From positions 60,281,710-60,345,709 of the forward strand of contig NC_134646.1 of the NCBI RefSeq assembly GCF_030463565.1: 64,000 bases of DNA, read 5' to 3'. The position numbers and the translations under genes were made by a program. Shown here one piece after another: positions 36,001 through 49,700 of the stretch (positions are counted from its first letter, which is position 1; each line of letters begins with the position of its first letter). The notes under the pieces were generated by a model. It had not been told where the DNA came from. It was given only the letters and a program-made list of their open reading frames with translations, and searched no databases. This DNA comes from Pelecanus crispus. Its lineage: Eukaryota > Chordata > Aves > Pelecaniformes > Pelecanidae.

Positions 36001-39000
36001 AGCAGGAATCTCCATTTCCAGTATGTATGTGCAATAATCTTCCAGCTGATTTTGCACTCAGCTCATTTAAATGCAGCATCTTTCCCTGCTGCCACCCACC
36101 CAGTACACATCTTACCCCCTTTCACCACCCTGGGTAAATTTTTGAACACATGGAGTTACTCAAGTCTTCCTCGGTGAGGAGTGGCGTTATGTGGTAGAGG
36201 GGTTTTAGTACCCTGAGGGTACTAAACACCTTTTTCATAGTGCCATCACCTAGGAAGAGGCTCTTTTAAGCCAGCTAACATGCTCAGAGAGCCCATGCCA
36301 GCTGCGAATTCAGTAATTGCAGCTGAGTCTCTCTAGGCTCAGTACATGAAATGATAAGTTGCCAGAGCAGGTTGTTCAGCGGTCTGCAAACCTCTGCAGC
36401 AAGCCATAGCTTCAAAGAAGTGCTATAGAGTTGTGTCATTTGGGGGAAGGCAGGGGCTGTCATGTGTAAGGCAGCATGCAATGAATGCAGTTAGAAACTT
36501 TTGCCAAACTGGTGTCAAATGAGACGAAAATCAAACTTCTACAATAAAACTGTACGTGGAAAAAGGTGCTTTGGAAACCAAGTCCTAGCTTCCAAAGTAA
36601 ATTCCTGGGTTCTGATACTCCTTTTCTCGGTTTGTAACAAATTTTGTGTAATGGTGGCATAACCGTGTAGTTCACCAAACTACCTTGTTTTTATCAAATG
36701 TGCAAATGGAATGGCAAAGAACCCTCTCACTGATGTTAGAACAGCTATTTGCTGGGTAGCTGCTTGTGAAAGTTTGAGAGACCTGGGAAAAGGTACATCA
36801 CATTTAGCCTTTAATTTTAGCCGTCACTTGCGTCATCCAGAACTGGTGAATGTTACCTTCCCTTTTCTTTTCTTAGTAACTTTCCCTTTGGAGCAGATCA
36901 AAAGGGACAACCTGTATCTGGATTTAACACTGGGCTTTATCCAAAGTTGTTTGGCGTATTAGCTGGTTCACAGTGAATTTTCACTCTGCTCTTTCGAACC
37001 CAGAGATAAGTTCATTCTGCTCCCAGGTGGTCAGACATGAGCCAGCTCCAAACCAGTACCACCATTACTGTACCACTGACCCCGGCTTAACAAGCTGGGT
37101 GTATTTGCTCAAGCCCAAGTACCATGGATCACATTTTGGAGCAGAGCTGGCTCTCTTCCAGCCTGCTATGGGAATGGATGTGGTGACATAGGTCTCTGTT
37201 GGACTGTGTAGACGTATCTCCTATTTTAGGCCATGTTGACAAACTGTCAGGGAAGAGAAAGATATTACACTTTGTTGAATCACTGTCTGAACTGCTAAAT
37301 GATTTATTGTATCAGAGCTGCCCACCCATACAAAAGCGGAGCTAGTGAGATTGCCAAGAAATCACTGCTATTGAGCATACAGCCAAGAAAGTTCATGAGG
37401 GCTGCCCTTAAAATAGCAAAATTGGGAAAAAAAAATCCCTTTAAAGTTATTTTCATAAGTTTCTCTTATTATTACTTTTTTTAATTATGTCTTTCTGTCT
37501 GGCCAGCAAAAGTGTCTGGAGTTTTTCCCAGTTTAGAGGCCCCAGTGCCCCTCTGTGGGCCTCCAAAAGAAACCCAAAGGTCAAGAAAACTTCAGCTGAT
37601 CATTGCAGAGCATGGAAAATACTTTCTGGGAGTTGATAATCCATGTTACTGAAATGATTGCCAATACCTGTCTTATTCTCTGGTGCTTTTTGGCTGCTGA
37701 TGGGACTATCACAAGAGCTCCTGATCTAGCTGGAAGAAAAGACAGGCAATCCACAGGTTGCAGAACTGCCGTATCTGTTGCTAGTCCAAGCCAGCACTTC
37801 GGAGTATGTCTACATTTTTTTCATTAATCATTCTTTTTTGAAAGGACCATATTTACTGAGTGTTTTTTCTTCTTGAAATATAGTATTCATTTAATGTGTC
37901 CTCACTCTATTGATGACCCATGCCCAGGAAACTGGATAGGGATTTTCATAAGGCTTTAAAGGAGTTAGGTGCTTAAACCTCATGAAAATTAATGGGATCA
38001 AGCACCTAAGTCCAAACCGTGCCTTAAAAAAATTCCAGTCCTAAGACACTAGTGACACCGTGTTTGCTTAGCATGCTAGTAGGTCAGCAAAAGATCAAAA
38101 TGATGGCGTGTCTCTAAGAGACTGGAGTGCTAGCATCAAGAACACCTTGTAGAAGTCAGCTCTAAGTTCAGGTCAGGCAGCACAGGGAACACCAGAGTAA
38201 TTAATCATTTGGCAAATTTCAGTTCAGCATCAACCTTTTCTAAGGGACAAGGGACCTCCAGTTAACTTTAGACAGTTTGCAGAATGATGTTTCTCTGAAA
38301 ATTAGTATTTTAATCAGTTTTCAGTGCTGAAGTAGACCAGTCTATATGCTAAATTTGTGTCTGTGCACCACTTCCAGACTTTTCAATCAAGCTTCATTGC
38401 AAAGCCTTCTCTTTATAGACCACTTTGCAACCAGAATGTAGCAAAGATTGTTGTGCAGGAAGGGATGATCAACCTCTGGAGCACCTTGTGAGACTGGTCA
38501 GCATCTTACATGCCTTGGTGAAACTGGGAAATCAAGAGCCTGACAGGAATAAAGACTCTCAAACCTTGTTGGCAATCAAGACCTGTGGGATCTTCATCCC
38601 AGTGAGTAAAGAAAATCATGCAAGTGGTTTTACAGAGTGGAAGATTTTCCAGCAGTGCAGGTTGACTGGCATATCAGCTGTGGGAGCTCTTGCAGTGTGA
38701 AATTCTCGCCTTTGTACTTCGAGGTAGCTGATGTCAATACAGCACTCAAGTGTTCATGATCTAAACCTAGAGGAGGGGGACACTTCAGCAAGGAAAATGG
38801 AGGCTCATGTGTGGAGAGCATGACGTCTAGAGAAACAGTGGTTCTTCAAGGCACGTGCTATGGCAATTTGTGGGCATGTTCCAGCATCACCAGGTTGCTA
38901 CAGTCTTCCCTTTTGCTTTCTACAGCAGTTAATTCCTAGAGCTGCTGAAACACTGTGGAAGAGTTGAGCACAGAGCGCTGAAAGCAGCAGAAGGCCCTCA

Positions 39001-41571
39001 CAGCATAGGAGAACCCAGCTGGAAACTGTTGTGGTGTGTGTATGCACATGCTGGAGATGCTGTGCTGTGGAGAAGTGTGAGAGCTTGGAGCATGCTCCAT
39101 TAAGCCTGCCAGTTCTTAGGGCTGTTTCCAAGGGCTTGAAAGTGGTGGGTCTTCCAGGAGCAATGCAGGGGAAAGAGTAAGATGTCAAGAAACTCTTCAG
39201 CCCTTGGGCAGGTGAGAAGGAGCTGTGAGGGGGTGAGAAAGGGGTGTGTGCTTTTCCATACATTGGATATGGACCTTTGTTGGTTTTTTTTACTAATTCT
39301 GCTGCATGCCCCTCATGAACTTAGAAAGAGCACATAGACTTTCTGAATACACTTGTATTTTTCAGTGCTCAAGGCTGTGGAACCCAGAGGGGAGAGAGAG
39401 AGAGATGGGGTTTCTGCAACCCGTCCCAGAGAAGAGGCTATACAGTGGGGAGAACACATCCTAACTTCCAGGATCCACTTCTTATCTCCCTCTTAAACTT
39501 CTGGCCCTCGATGCCTGAATGGAAATGACTATTGGAACATTCTGCATTTGAAAGCTTGTGATAACACAAAAGCCATCCTCTGACTGATTTCTTCTTACAG
39601 AAACACCATACGGAGGGAGATGTTTACATCAACAGATATCCTTAGTTTATAACATGGTGAGTGATTGTGAAACTTAGGACCGATTTTCCAAACCCGTTTA
39701 AGTTCTCAAGTTATCATAATACAGTTAACACATCCTTTACAGAAAACATGCACAAAAATAAGGAAATGAATGCTTAAACGCATAATAAATCTTCTGCTCT
39801 CCACAGAATAAATATACTGTGCTTATCAGGTATAAGCCATAGCCTATTTCTTCATAATCGTAATCATAAATCTGCCTCAGTTATTGTATACATTCTACTA
39901 TCTGTATTTACTTTTGAAGAATACTGCTCTAAATTTCCGAAAGATAAGGGGATTCGTGTTTTTCATAGATATTTACAAGTTACTTGTTCTGGGTGATAAT
40001 AGCAGGAGTACTGTCGGATGGGAAGGTATATAACAACAATTTATCTTAAAATTATATATGCAACTGAAGTTGCATCTGGGATTGGAGACAGAATATTGAT
40101 ATTGCTTTTAAAACTTTTTAATACATATATTTTGAGGCTATTGAAGAAAGAATATAACATTTTGGGGGGCGCAATTGAAATAGTTGTGTTAATTAGAAAT
40201 ACACCTTTCCTTAGAGTTTAAAAAGGAATGGTGTGTTTTTCTCGGCGTGTCAGTTATGTAGGATCTAGGATGTGTGTAACTGCTTGTTACTTTGCTTTCA
40301 GGGATGCGGTGTTTGTTGGTGGTGTGGTAGCTTTCTGTCTGTAATACTTACAAAGCCCACTTTGCTGTAATGTGAGCACTACGCCCTGAGGAGAAGCCAG
40401 GCTGTTGGGCTGCCGGTGTGGATTTCACAAAGGGTATTGACTCTGTGAATCAAGGCAATTAATTTGTTGATACTCCTGTACATTTGATGAACTAACAAGT
40501 CTTTCTGTGGAGGGTGTTTTCAATCAATGATATTTTTAGAAATGTTTCGTGGTTACAGAGTTAAGTGAACTGGTGTATTCGCCCCGGTGTTACTGAGAGT
40601 GATGTTTGCTAAACTACCGATGAGCACGAAGGATGCTGACAGTGCCATTTATACATGGCACTGTTAAGATACAAGAGTCCTTATCGTGAAGAAGTTATGT
40701 GCAAAGAGAAAGATAATGGAGGAAACCATGTATGACTTGTCATGTGTCAGCAGTTGTTTTTAGTTAGCTCCTGCTCGTAATGATAATTATTTGCACATTA
40801 ATTGCTTCAAATGTCTTACAATGCACTTGGATTTATGTTCACTCTGGAAAAAAGTCAAAAGTTATGTTTCAACCAGGACATCTGCTATGGATGTTTAAAG
40901 CTTATATGGGTGCAAAAGCAATTGAAGAAATTCACTGAAGAAAAATCTGTCAAGGGATATTAGATGGAAAGATACCCCACCTGCCTGTATGGTGTCCCTC
41001 CAGCTCCTTGTAAGCTGGTACAGCATGTAAGGGCACATCACTATATGTTTGCTCTCCTCTCATATTCTGCCCCAAGGTCATGCTATCGGCCATTCACAGA
41101 GGCTGGATACTGATCTAGGGTGCTTTTTGATCAGATCCTGTATAATGCTGTAATACTCTTGAGACCAGAAATCACGGCTGTGATTTGAGGTGCATCTCGA
41201 TGTTACTGATTGTTTTGAGGTTTTTTACCTTCAGTGTGCTTTTTTGAGATGGCATAATGCTGATAGCATCAGAAAAAATAATGGGCAGGGAAGCCAAACA
41301 TTTGGTAAGTTACAGTGCCATCTATAGAAGGAACACAGCACCAGCCTGCAAACTGAGGTCTCGTTGCCTTCAAAAACCTTATTTTGTACCTTCAACAACC
41401 AGGTTTTGGTTTAACTGTTTTAACCATCAGCTGGAACTAAACATTAAATCCAACAGAAAACCCTGCACACTGCACTGAATCTTTAGGCATTACTGAAATC
41501 CCCAGAAAACTTGTTCAGCTTTACCCCCTAGTTCCCTCAGACCGTATTTTTCTGCCAGTGTTGTTCCAGTC
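30091..41571. other. Intergenic sequence upstream of LIMCH1
   Basis: About 11.5 kb with no recognised gene. Open frames are at most 131 codons and lack domains. Visible structures are a degenerate 'ctcttatata' short tandem tract around 31230-31290, a 13-bp class T/A run near 31532-31549, and a perfect 10-bp hairpin at 36204-36226. Enhancers of LIMCH1 or UCHL1 could lie here, but none can be read from sequence alone. Confidence 0.55.
36204..36226. other. Perfect 10-bp inverted repeat with 3-base loop
   Basis: TTTAGTACCC at 36204-36213 is followed by a TGA loop and its exact reverse complement GGGTACTAAA at 36217-36226. No gene, promoter or terminator context is visible, so its meaning is unknown. 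Confidence 0.7.
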
Positions 41572-42128
41572 TGTTGTGGTTTAGCCCCAGCCAGCAGCTA
41601 AGCACCATGCAGCCGCTCGCTCACTCCCCCTACCCCAATGGGATGCGGGAGAGAATCGGAGGAGTAAGAGTGAGAAACACTCCTGGGTTGAGATAAGAAC
41701 AGTTTAAGAATTGAAATAAAGTAAAATAGTAATGATAGTAATAACAATATAATAATGATGATGATGATGATGATGCAATTGCTCACCACCCGCCGACCGA
41801 TACCCAGACAGTTCCCAAGCAGCGATCGCTGCTCCCTGGCCAACCCCCCCCCCCCCCGTTTCTATACTGAGCATGACGTCATATGGTATGGAATAGCCCT
41901 TTGGTCAGTTTGGATCAACTATTCTGGCTGTGCCCCCTCCCAGTTTCTTGTGCACCTGGCAGAGCATGGGAAGCTGCAAAGTCCTTGACTAGCATAAGCA
42001 GTACTCAGCAACAACTAAAAACATCAGTGTGTTACCAACATTCTTCTCCTACTAAATCCAAAACAAAGCACTATGCCTGCTACTAGGAAGAAAATTAACT
42101 CTATCCCAGCCAAAACCAGGACACAGTC
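41567..42128 (+). mobile_element. Solo LTR of an endogenous retrovirus, with 5-bp target duplication
   Basis: The LTR proper is 41572-42123 (552 bp). It starts TGTTGTGGTTTAGC and ends CCAGGACA, the TG...CA boundary expected of an LTR. The 5 bases on each side, cagtc at 41567-41571 and cagtc at 42124-42128, are an exact target-site duplication, so this is a complete insertion later reduced to one LTR. A 5-bp duplication suggests an ERVL-like (class III) family, but the class is inferred. Inside are an ATG/ATA simple tract (about 41725-41776), a C run (41846-41857), an AATAAA at 41715-41720 and a TGACGTCA motif at 41874-41881. No retroviral coding sequence is attached. Confidence 0.93.
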
Positions 42129-43163
42129 CTGCATTTGTTTTTTTCTAGTGGGCCTTCATCTCCTGGTAACACAGAGCTGCTTGGTGGTCTCATTAAGGGC
42201 CAGGGGACTCTTAAACTTGGCCTTCTCCTTGCCAAGGGAGTAGGCTTGTAAGGGCACTTAGGTGAGGCTTTGCACAAGACAGAATTGAACAGTGTCTTAC
42301 AATTCTCGGTGCACATGTCCAGTTACCGCCCAGTGGCAAAGGCTCTGACTGGGAGGCCAGGGGTCTACCTTCGTTGTACCTGTAGCTGGTGCTTCTGTAT
42401 TTTAGGAGCTGGTGACCACCAGCAGACTGTTACAGTGTACAGTGAGTAGTACAGCTTTCTGAATTACTGTTTGCATAAAGAAACTGGATATACAACAGGC
42501 CAAGGAGAGATGTTGAGATGTTGACTTCATGATGAGGATTTAGAAACTGGTGGGGAAGAGTCCGATTCAAGTTCCTATTCCAGGGACTATTTCATTGCTT
42601 ACAAAGTGGAGGACCACTGCAGAAAGAGAGAGAACCATTCACCATGAAGTGCCAAATAGCTTAGTAGTTAAACTTAGTTAAACATAGAGGAGGGCTTCAA
42701 CGCATGTTTTGGCTGCAGAGGAGGAGAATAAGCCTAGCCAGAGAAGGAACATAACCCAGGGCTGTCTGTCATGTCTCTTCTTTTGCTCTCATTCAAAAGG
42801 GCACCTAATATTAGGAGAGTATTCATAGTAAGAGTATTAAGCAAGGCTAAAGGCCTCCCTCTTGCCATCACAACATATTTAACTCCTTCTGGAGTAAACC
42901 TGTGCCTAGACTCAGTATTTCCCAGTGGCTAGTGTAAGCAATGCCTCACTCAGCTCGTTGCTTTCTGTGCTCCCCAGCCATAAGCCCCTCACTCCTCACC
43001 TTGGTTTTGTAGGGGACCACGCTGCCTAACTGAAGGCTGAGGTTTCCCTGAGTGACAGAGTGTGTGGGAGTGGGGCTTTGCCACACTCGCTGGTCACTGA
43101 GGAATTAGCAGTGTGCAGTTTGCTTGAGAAAGCTGGTGGCAGAGCAGGGTGTTTAATGTTCCC
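42129..43163. other. Intergenic sequence, nothing recognised
   Basis: About 1 kb between a solo LTR and a CR1 copy. No gene, RNA or named repeat is visible. Confidence 0.5.
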
Positions 43164-43649
43164 AGCAGGAGCAGGGAGGTGATTGTGCCCCTGTATTCGG
43201 TGCTGGTGAGGCCGCACCTGGAATACTGTGTCCAGTTTTGGGCCCCTCACTACAAGAAAGACATTGAGGTGCTGGAGCGTGTCCAGAGAAGGGCAACAAG
43301 GCTGGTGAAGGGTCTGGAGCACAGGCCTTATGAGGAGCGGCGGAGGGAACTGGGGTTGTTCAGCTTAGAGAAGAGGAGGCTGAGGGGAGACCTTATCGCT
43401 CTCTACAACTACCTGAAAGGAGGTTGTAGTGAGGTGGGTGTTGGTCTCTTCTCCCAAGTAGTTAGCGATAGAACGAGAGGAAATGGGCTCAAGCTGCGCC
43501 AGGGGAGGTTTAGGTTGGAAATTAGGAAAAATTTCTTTACGGAAAGGGTGGTCAAGCATTGGAACAGGCTGCCCAGAGAGGTGGTGGAGTCACCATCCCT
43601 GGAAGCATTCAAAAAACGGGTAGATGTGGCACTCTGGGACATGGTTTAG
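43164..43649 (+). pseudogene. CR1 ORF2 C-terminal remnant
   Basis: About 161 codons are open and end in VDVALWDMV followed by a stop. This is the region downstream of the reverse-transcriptase domain, with the [15 protein letters not shown] and [14 protein letters not shown] blocks typical of CR1. It has no start and no catalytic domain, so it is a dead fragment. A GTG-initiated frame that starts earlier, at 43149, runs into it from unrelated flanking sequence by chance. Confidence 0.92.
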
Positions 43650-43757
43650 TCTAGTCTACCCTTGATTGGTTTAGTGTGGACTTGGTAGTGTAGGTTAATG
43701 GTTGGACTGGATGATCTTAAAGGTCTTTTCCAACCTAAACGATTCTATGATTCTATG
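43164..43757 (+). mobile_element. CR1 3'-end copy, plus strand
   Basis: This 5'-truncated CR1 starts inside the last part of ORF2 and runs to the typical terminus 'gattctatgattctatg' at about 43757. Sequence and protein closely match the copy at 2479-3972. Its 3' untranslated part also matches the nested fragment at 22036-22130. Confidence 0.95.
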
Positions 43758-46700
43758 TAAGGCTCCGGTGACTGAGCCTGACCGCCCAGCCCTCCTGCTT
43801 TTTTCTACCAGTTGGCCACAGCACTGTGGCTTATCCGTAAGCATCCTCATTGCTTTGGGGAATAATGGCTTTGGTTTGGAAGCTCTCCCTCTGCCTCTTA
43901 TCAGTCTGTAGATTTTGGTGGGGTGGGTAAAATAAGACCCAGGATCTAATGTGGTACCATTTACCATCACTGGGTGTTTTGCCACCAACTTCATCTGGCT
44001 TAGCAGTTGGTTTTATGACCCTGAAGAAACTGGATTAACTGTTCTTAAGCTAAATTAAAGGAATTATTAAGGCCAATTACTTTTACAATGTCTTCTTGCT
44101 AGAACTTGCTTCATTCAGACCCTGATTCTGGAGGACATAAGATTGAAAAAACCAGCTTCGTTGTGCAGCTGAATTTCTTGTGCCGACTTACAGCAGCGTG
44201 CTTCCATTTTCAACACTGGCAAAAACCTACTTGCAAAACAACTTTGAGAATATTAAAACAAAAGAAATGAGACAAAAGTTCACAGACATTTTTAAAAGAA
44301 ATAGTTTGAAGTCTTTTACTACTGAAAACTTCTTAAAATGTATTTGGTATTCACGGAAAATGCTGTGTTATCTTTTCAAAAGCCTTAGACATCTTAGGTT
44401 TGGGGTAAATATTTTGAATGAGCAGGGAAAATTAAAATTTGCCTTCCAGGAGGACTAATGCTTAGGATCTTAGTTCCAGAGAGGTAACAAAATTGTTGTT
44501 AAATCATATAAGTCTGACGAGCTGAGATGAGAGTCTAGATGCTGCCATTCCAGAAATACAGACCTGTAGTTCTTTCACCGACACCTTCTTTTGCCTGTCA
44601 TCTAAGTGAATACTTCTTTTTTTTAAATGCCCAGCAGCCTGTAGAAAGTAGCACAGAGTAAGATGATACTCCACAAGAATAAGGGCACAACAATGAGAGT
44701 CATTAGCTCTTATGGAGATGAGAGCTCCATGGAGTCTCTTGGGAGATGGAGATGGAGTCTCTTGGGCAGGGGGGTTCTGTGCATGATCGAGGGAAGCCAT
44801 TACCCTTTGAGATATGGTGGGAATAGAGGGGATATCTTAAGACAAAGACCATTCTAGAAAACAATACCCACATCATTGAATGCCAGCTAAACTCCAGCGT
44901 AGCTCATGCTGTGTGGCTGCTGTGGAGGAACGCAGACCTGGGTTGCTTCTGTCTGTCTGTCCTGTCTCATCCTGGAGGCTTCCCCGACGGGCAGACTTAG
45001 AGATGTACTAAAGCAAGCACATCTGGGCCACAAGACATCAGTGAAACTCATTACCGATTCAAGTGCAAAATCTGTGTGTTAGAATACAGTACATATCTAT
45101 ATAAAAAGGCCATTCCAGACTGTGCACATTTTTCAGATCAGCTATAGTTTTAAATGAACCATGAAATGAGAGGCCTGTCCTGTCCTGTGGGCAGTAGTTG
45201 TATATCTGAATACCGTAAGCATGCACTGGCTGTAGTTTGGGAAGCCTTTTCCAGTAGTCCGTTCCAATAATTTCAGGTGTCCGTTCCTTTTTCAATGCAG
45301 AAAGGTCAACTACAGTTCCCTACAAGAAAATGACATGAGCTTCAGAGCACTCCCTACGTTATGGCTGATTTCTTTCTTTTTACAGCTTATGAAGTATATG
45401 CATGTTTGGTAGTATTTGCATACGTTTCTTCCAGCTAGTTATCTTACATACACGGGACAGATTTTTAAGGGCACCACTGTGTGCCCTTTTGCTTTGTTAT
45501 GGATTTCACTGTTCATGCTTTATTTGCAAATAAAATATGCACAATCACTTATTTTGCCCCAGATAAGAATGACTATAAATGAGCAAACAAGCAGGCGTTA
45601 AAAGCCCTTTCTAGTTCCTGCATCTGTGTTTCCCTCCTGAAACAGAAGTCATTCTGAAAGCTTCACTGAAAGCTTGCTTTGAAAATGAGTATTTTTGCAG
45701 ACTGCAGACTGCTGACTGCAGTACTACATTTACTAAAGAGATGCAGTCACACAATGGTTTGCCTCTGTTTTATCTAGGTCACGGGCCAGAATTCTCCCGG
45801 GTGCTAACATTTTCAATTAAGCTGAATTTGTCAGTGCACAGTGGAGCTATTTTCCTTTTTAAAGCTGGTCCTAAATGGGAATGCTGAGTGTCATGCCTGG
45901 CTTAACTGTTTTTCGTTCTGTGTAGAGTCAAGGGGTGAAGTCCTCTCCCCAAGGGGCTGGCCACTCACTCTGCCATCGCCAAGCATTAACCCGGTGTCAG
46001 AGTTCCCTAGTTTACACCCCCCCACACCCCATACATTCACTGATGTTGATTTTATTAAGTGACTTCAGCAGTGTTTGAGGGCGATACCTGGAGGGATCAC
46101 TTGCAATCATCCATGAAGAAGAGGAGCTCAACAAAATATAGTCGGGTCCAATCTCTCTGCACCAAGTTTAGGTACTAAGAGCCTAATTTAAATCCTAGAA
46201 ATTTAAACCCTAGAATTTAAAACCTAGCCTATTCCAGTAGTCAGCATATGATAACCTTTCCCTAAATTCAGTGCAGTAACCAATCTTCTTTTTATTCCTA
46301 ACAAATCCTTTTCCTCTTACACGTGAATATGCTTGTGAGCCGTAGCTCTATCTCAAGTATTTTAAAGAAGCACCATGCAGGATATATTGACTGTGTTTAG
46401 GTTTTATGATTTCTTATTTAGATGTAAAGTTTTTAAATTATTCTCTATGTTATGATGATCCATGTTGTATGCGCATATTTTACACAACATGGATAAGGTG
46501 TTAAATCTGGTACGTACATAAGAGAAAATAACGAAGCTGGGTCCAGTCAGTGATTTGTTCAGGACAGTGCAAGAAAAGAGAAACTCAAGATAAACTGTGT
46601 GACTGGTTCTGGCCCTCATTGCCGCTGGTTCTGCTCTCTGCTCTAGGGAGAGCCTTTTCTTCACCTGTTGGCACATATTGTATGTATGAAGTTATTATAT

Positions 46701-49700
46701 GGATATAGCAAGAAGTATATCTTGGCCTGACTGCTGAAGTACTGGAAGGAAGAATATTGAGATCTTGCCATAAATATGAAGAATAATGTGGGACTGGATA
46801 AACCATATCCAAGTTGTTATTGTTTTATTTCTTAAGAAGCTTTACAAAGCTTATTTCTTAAGAAGCTTTCCAGCAGCATTCTTATGGAAAAAAACCCGAA
46901 CAGAGGGAAGTTGCTCTGTTGGTGGTCACCGCTGGCGAAAAGTCCAAAAATCTCCTGTCTGAGAATGAAGGCAGAGACAGCCCACACAGGTCTGCGCTTT
47001 TCTAATACATACAAACATTATCTATTATATTGCAGTGTGCAAATATGCTAAAAATGTATACTTTATTTATACAAACTCATGTTACTGCTGTGGTAAAAAA
47101 TATTTGGGAAAGCAGTTGAACTTGTGAATGCTTACACTTCAGACTATAGTTACATTGTTGAGATTCACATTTTCTGCCTGGTTATAATTTATAAACATTG
47201 GATTTAGTCAGGGAAAGTCTTCATACAGCTTAACTGTAATTTCCTGCAGTAAATGGAGTCTGATGAGTGAGGATATGAAATCTTGGAAAAGTTTAATCAT
47301 TCTAAGGAAAGCTGTCCCACTTGATGTAGTAGAACTGGTATAATTTTGTAAGAAGAATTGGCAGTTTGCTAATTCCCTGTCCAATCCAGAGAGAAAAATA
47401 CCGAGGGGCTTCTGCTTGAAAGCAAATGGATTTTTGCCCTCCTAACATGATGGGATCAGGTTCTGAATCTAAGCAGATGTGGAAATATCATCAAGTGTCT
47501 GACTAAGGAAATCACTTCAGTTTATACATAACTTCAACCATGTGCTCAAGCCTTACTGAAGGCTTGATTTCAGTTGAAATCATGGACTAACCGTCAGCTG
47601 AGGTGCTTTGTAAAATCAGACCCCAAGTGCTACATAGTTATTAAAAATAAGTGCTCCTGTTGCAGCCTAGGAGCTGAATTTATCTAGCGTATTTGAGCAG
47701 AGAACTTTTCCCTGCCCCACCGAAACTGATGGAGTCTACTGCCTAAGTGATAAAATGACATTTCCTGACATGCATGTATCAAATGAATGTCAGTAACAAA
47801 CGTACATTGCTGTGGAGCTAATGTTTCCATTTTTTGAGAAGAATTTTTCACTCTTTTTGATTCGTACATGTGGATTCTCCTTTCAAATGTGCCAGTAAGC
47901 CTACAGGATAAAAAAAACCCTGAAGACCTGCACATGGTTAGCTGCTGGTGGGAGAAATATCTCAAGTTTTGAAAATCAAAGAGATTTTAAACTGATTTCT
48001 TCCCATGTTTTTCCAGGCTGTCAATGATTGTGCAGTTCTCAGCTCGCAACGTAGCAAGCATATTCCCTGCAGGAAACACAGGCAGCGGTTGCAGGCTCTC
48101 CTGGGACTCTCTCCTATTACAAGCCTCAGGAGTGGCAGCCACAAGCTGTCCACATCCAAACTGCAGCTAAGCAAAGGATTAAAGTCAGTCATCCGAGTGA
48201 CATGTAACCCTGCAGCAGCCATGGCATACGGGGCGGTAGAAATGAAGCAACTTTTGTAAAACATGTCGTGCAAGATCCCCAGCTGCTTAACCAGCAGTTT
48301 CTCATTGCCCCGAAACACTGCACTTTCCCAAAGAGCAACCGTGTGCCTGCAGAAAAACTTTCCTAAATCCTCACAGCCTGATCCAGGGCCGTGAACATGC
48401 ATCAGACTGATTCAAACCAAACAGAGGATTTTGCCACCTTTTGTAAAAGATTTGCATGACATTTTACAGGCAAGGTTGTCGTCACTGTTGTCTGCGCCGA
48501 TCATTTCTCAAAATGCAGCAGGTGTTACTTTATGACTTGTTGCCAGAGGGTCTTGTTGGGATACAGAAAATTGAAAACCAAGTCCCAAACTGTGTGTCAT
48601 ACTTAAGGGAGATCATGTCTGCCTCTGTATGTAGCATTGGGCTGCACCAGCAACCTCTAATAGCTGCTTTCTGAAGTACGGAAAAATTAACCACCCAGTA
48701 GCTAACCCCTTCTCTCGCTTTGTTCAGTAAAAATTGATCCTGACAAGTATGTTGTTTATTGGCACGACTTGACCTTCAGGTCTATTGTTCAGTGAAAGGA
48801 GAAAGAATGGTTGGTAAAGTCAGAGAAAGTACCGAGGTAGCCAAATAATGATATTATTTTCTGAACGATCTTGTTCCTTCATCAATACTTCTTCCAACCA
48901 TTACATGAAACCACCAGGAACATGGCCACAACTTTGCCACCTGATTCTTCTGTATGTCAGAAAGCCTGAATACTGCAACCAGCCCCTTTTCTGTAATCAT
49001 CTGCAGTTCAGATTTATGCATATTCCTCAACTTCCCAGTGTCGCTAAATATTTTTGTGGGATGGGAGGGGGAAAAGGAGGGAGAAAGTAGTATTTCTTGA
49101 ATCGTGATGCAATAGAAGTCTACTGGAGAAATATCTTGAGGCATTAGAAGGGGCCTCAAGGGACTATATGTCAATACAGACCCTCTTTTGCAGACAGACA
49201 TGAGTTCACCTGACTGTTTTCCAAGTCAATCAAGTTGTGGTTAGCTTAACACTGAGTTTTACCTAATAAGCCATGCTAAGAGGTAGCGTATATTAACTCA
49301 GGCCCAAAGCCAAACTAGCGTAAATATAAAACTCTGCCTGCAAAAAGCTCCACATGTAGTTATAAAGTTAGTTTTAATTCCAACTCTGCCATCAATTTCA
49401 AGCATCACCTTAGGCGAATCACTGAATCTATGTCTCAGTTCCTTACTTGCAAAGTGGGGACAGTAAAACTGCATTTCTCCCACTCTCCATACATTAAGAA
49501 TGGAAGCTGTTCTGGTAAGATGTTAATGTGCACATGTATAAAGACTTGAAAAGAAAATGCAATTCAGTCTGGCTACAGTGCTGTAAGTAATAATAGCTCT
49601 CAGTATGGTATTGAGTGTTCTTAAGCAATGGAATTGACTGTCTTGTTTTTTATAGTACTCTGCTTGAAATGCTAAACCCACTGGAATACCTTTGCCCAGT

